Notes under the pieces: generated by a model
Told to the model about the DNA's origin: nothing
Databases searched by the model: none
What the model saw: the letters and a program-made list of their open reading frames with translations, nothing else
Shown: in pieces, positions 62,774 to 64,000 of the stretch
How the letters are laid out: the number at the start of each line of letters is the position of its first letter
Numbering within the stretch: the stretch's first letter is position 1
Source: SAR92 clade bacterium H455
GTDB lineage: Bacteria > Pseudomonadota > Gammaproteobacteria > Pseudomonadales > Porticoccaceae
NCBI GenBank assembly: GCA_024802545.1
Contig: CP103416.1
Coordinates: 2,852,001 to 2,916,000 of the forward strand
Length of the DNA stretch: 64,000 nt
Reading direction: 5' to 3'
Program-made: the position numbers and the translations under genes

Positions 62774-63604
62774 ATGACTGACTATGTGGTTGGCGATATT
62801 CAAGGCTGCCTAGATCCGCTGCTCAAGCTGTTGGATAGAGTGCAGTTCGAGCCCACCACAGATCGTTTGATTGCCACCGGTGATCTAATCAATCGCGGGC
62901 CCCAATCTCTAGAGACACTGCGCTTTTGCATGGGTCTCGGCAGTGCTTTTAAAACAGTACTCGGCAACCATGATCTACACCTGTTGGCGATTGCCCATGG
63001 CATTAGAAAGCCAACTTCAAAAGACACCTTAGAAGGAATTCTTAACGCCAGTGATCGCGATGGACTTGTCAGCTGGCTACAGCAACAACCCCTTCTCCTC
63101 AGTGCCGGTCAATACACCATAGTGCATGCGGGCATACCCCCAAACTGGACTGTCAGCACTGCGCGAACATTAGCCGCAGAGGTTGAGCAAGTACTGCGCT
63201 CAGATCGTGCTCAGAGTTATTTCCAAGGCATGTATGGCGATCAACCTGACAAGTGGTCTGATGATCTTAGAGGCCCAGCGCGCTGGCGACTGATTACCAA
63301 CTACCTGACCCGGATGCGCTACTGCACAGCCTCAGGTCAGCTAGAATTACAGGCCAAGACTGCGCCAGGCCAACAAGCGAAAGAACTCACTGCACAATTT
63401 GCACCCTGGTTCAGTTATGCCACGAGAAAGACGGTCGACGATAAAATCATCTTTGGTCACTGGGCCGCGCTTCAGGGAAGACATCTTGGCAACAATCTTT
63501 TCCCCCTAGATACAGGCTATGTCTGGGGTGGCGCAATGCGCCTGATGAACCTCAGTAACGGTGTCTATACTGAGCAAAGTGCCCCGCCGAACAACTCCCA
63601 GTAG
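62774..63604 (+). CDS. apaH: Symmetrical bis(5'-nucleosyl)-tetraphosphatase ApaH
   Basis: A 276-residue metallophosphatase that splits Ap4A and removes Np4 caps from RNA. The metallophosphoesterase motifs are GDIQGC (8-13), GDLINRGPQSLETL (about 37), GNHDLHLLAIAHG (about 65) and a C-terminal FGHWAALQGRH. It ends the operon. Length and all metal ligands are normal. Confidence 0.96.
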   Translation: MTDYVVGDIQGCLDPLLKLLDRVQFEPTTDRLIATGDLINRGPQSLETLRFCMGLGSAFKTVLGNHDLHLLAIAHGIRKPTSKDTLEGILNASDRDGLVSWLQQQPLLLSAGQYTIVHAGIPPNWTVSTARTLAAEVEQVLRSDRAQSYFQGMYGDQPDKWSDDLRGPARWRLITNYLTRMRYCTASGQLELQAKTAPGQQAKELTAQFAPWFSYATRKTVDDKIIFGHWAALQGRHLGNNLFPLDTGYVWGGAMRLMNLSNGVYTEQSAPPNNSQ

Positions 63605-63632
63605 TGATCCCTATTTAATTAATGAGGTAGTA

Positions 63633-64000
63633 GATGCGCCATTTATCCTTCACTAAATTAACCATTTCATTATTCAGCCTGGCACTGCTTAGCGGCTGCG
63701 CAGAGAAGCAGCCGGCGGTTGAGCCTGCAGGGTTAATCTCAGGCATAGACAAGGTTGGTATGGACAGGTCGGTGAGGCCTCAGGACGACTTCTATAACTA
63801 TGCCAATGGCGGCTGGCTCGCTAGCACCGAAATACCTGCGGATGAAGTGGGATGGGGCAGCTATATGACATTGCGCAAAAAGAGCCTCGAGCAGTCTCGG
63901 ATAATAGTGGAAGAAGCTGCCAGATACTCAGGCGATGACCTCGCCAAGCGCAAGATTGGCGACTACTACAACGCCTTTCTCAATGAACAGAAAATAGAGA
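63633..64000 (+). CDS. M13 (neprilysin-like) metallopeptidase, cut by the window end
   Basis: The frame from ATG at 63633 runs open to the window edge (about 122 residues visible). It begins with a lipoprotein signal peptide with lipobox LLSGC (about residue 21) and then the M13 N-terminal hallmark RPQDDFYNYANGGWLA, followed by STEIPADEVGWGSYM. The HExxH zinc site would be further downstream and is not visible, so activity cannot be checked. The ribosome-binding site GAGGT lies five bases upstream. Confidence 0.9.

Overview
The window looks like a chromosomal segment of a free-living marine gammaproteobacterium. Three things point to this: the block amgK-murU / lptD-surA-pdxA-rsmA-apaG-apaH, the block miaB-phoH-ybeY-corC-lnt, and a helicase-loader-like gene pair related to phage lambda O/P. 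Gene order and protein character fit the SAR92/Porticoccaceae (Cellvibrionales-like) group, but that placement is inference from memory; no search was run. No rRNA, tRNA, CRISPR array, prophage or insertion sequence was recognised. Coding density is high on both strands.

Layout. 1-5.3 kb: a hotdog thioesterase, an unrecognised membrane protein, a SPOR lipoprotein, a DUF4404 protein, an ammonium transporter behind a consensus sigma-54 promoter, and a RIO-type kinase. 5.3-12.5 kb: one minus-strand vitamin B12 salvage operon (btuB, a DUF71 ATPase, a signal-less BtuF paralogue, cobO, btuC, btuD, btuF) under a cobalamin riboswitch. 12.7-19.7 kb: a small monooxygenase-fold protein, radA, a GNAT acetyltransferase, a short-chain-dehydrogenase-fold protein carrying the sequence hallmarks of a halohydrin dehalogenase, an overlapping gene pair with three DnaT-type domains and a lambda P-like protein, and aceK. 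19.7-33.4 kb: a type II secretion locus read E-F-[129-bp repeat array]-G-H-I-J-K-L-M-C-D-A-B. 33.5-41.3 kb: a DUF1820 protein, miaB, phoH, ybeY, corC, lnt, a secreted peroxiredoxin, a RelE/ribbon-helix-helix toxin-antitoxin pair and a DUF924 protein. 41.5-45.7 kb: leuS-lptE-holA. 45.9-52.7 kb: a sigma-54 activator followed by a Fap-like functional amyloid locus with its own sigma-54 promoter and an internal terminator. 52.7-64 kb: a DASS transporter, DUF2007, VanZ, murU and amgK on the minus strand, then the lptD to apaH operon and the start of an M13 metallopeptidase cut by the window end.

How the parts fit. The B12 operon combines outer-membrane uptake, inner-membrane ABC import, adenosylation and a DUF71 enzyme, which suggests scavenging of corrinoids. 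The secretion and amyloid loci give two routes for exporting protein to the surface or medium. The two sigma-54 promoters link nitrogen uptake and amyloid production to RpoN.

Most worth a second look: the putative halohydrin dehalogenase (15142-15822), the Fap-like locus with its regulation, the lambda P-like loader with a triple-DnaT partner, amgK with no usable ATG/GTG/TTG start, and the palindromic 129-bp array inside the secretion operon.
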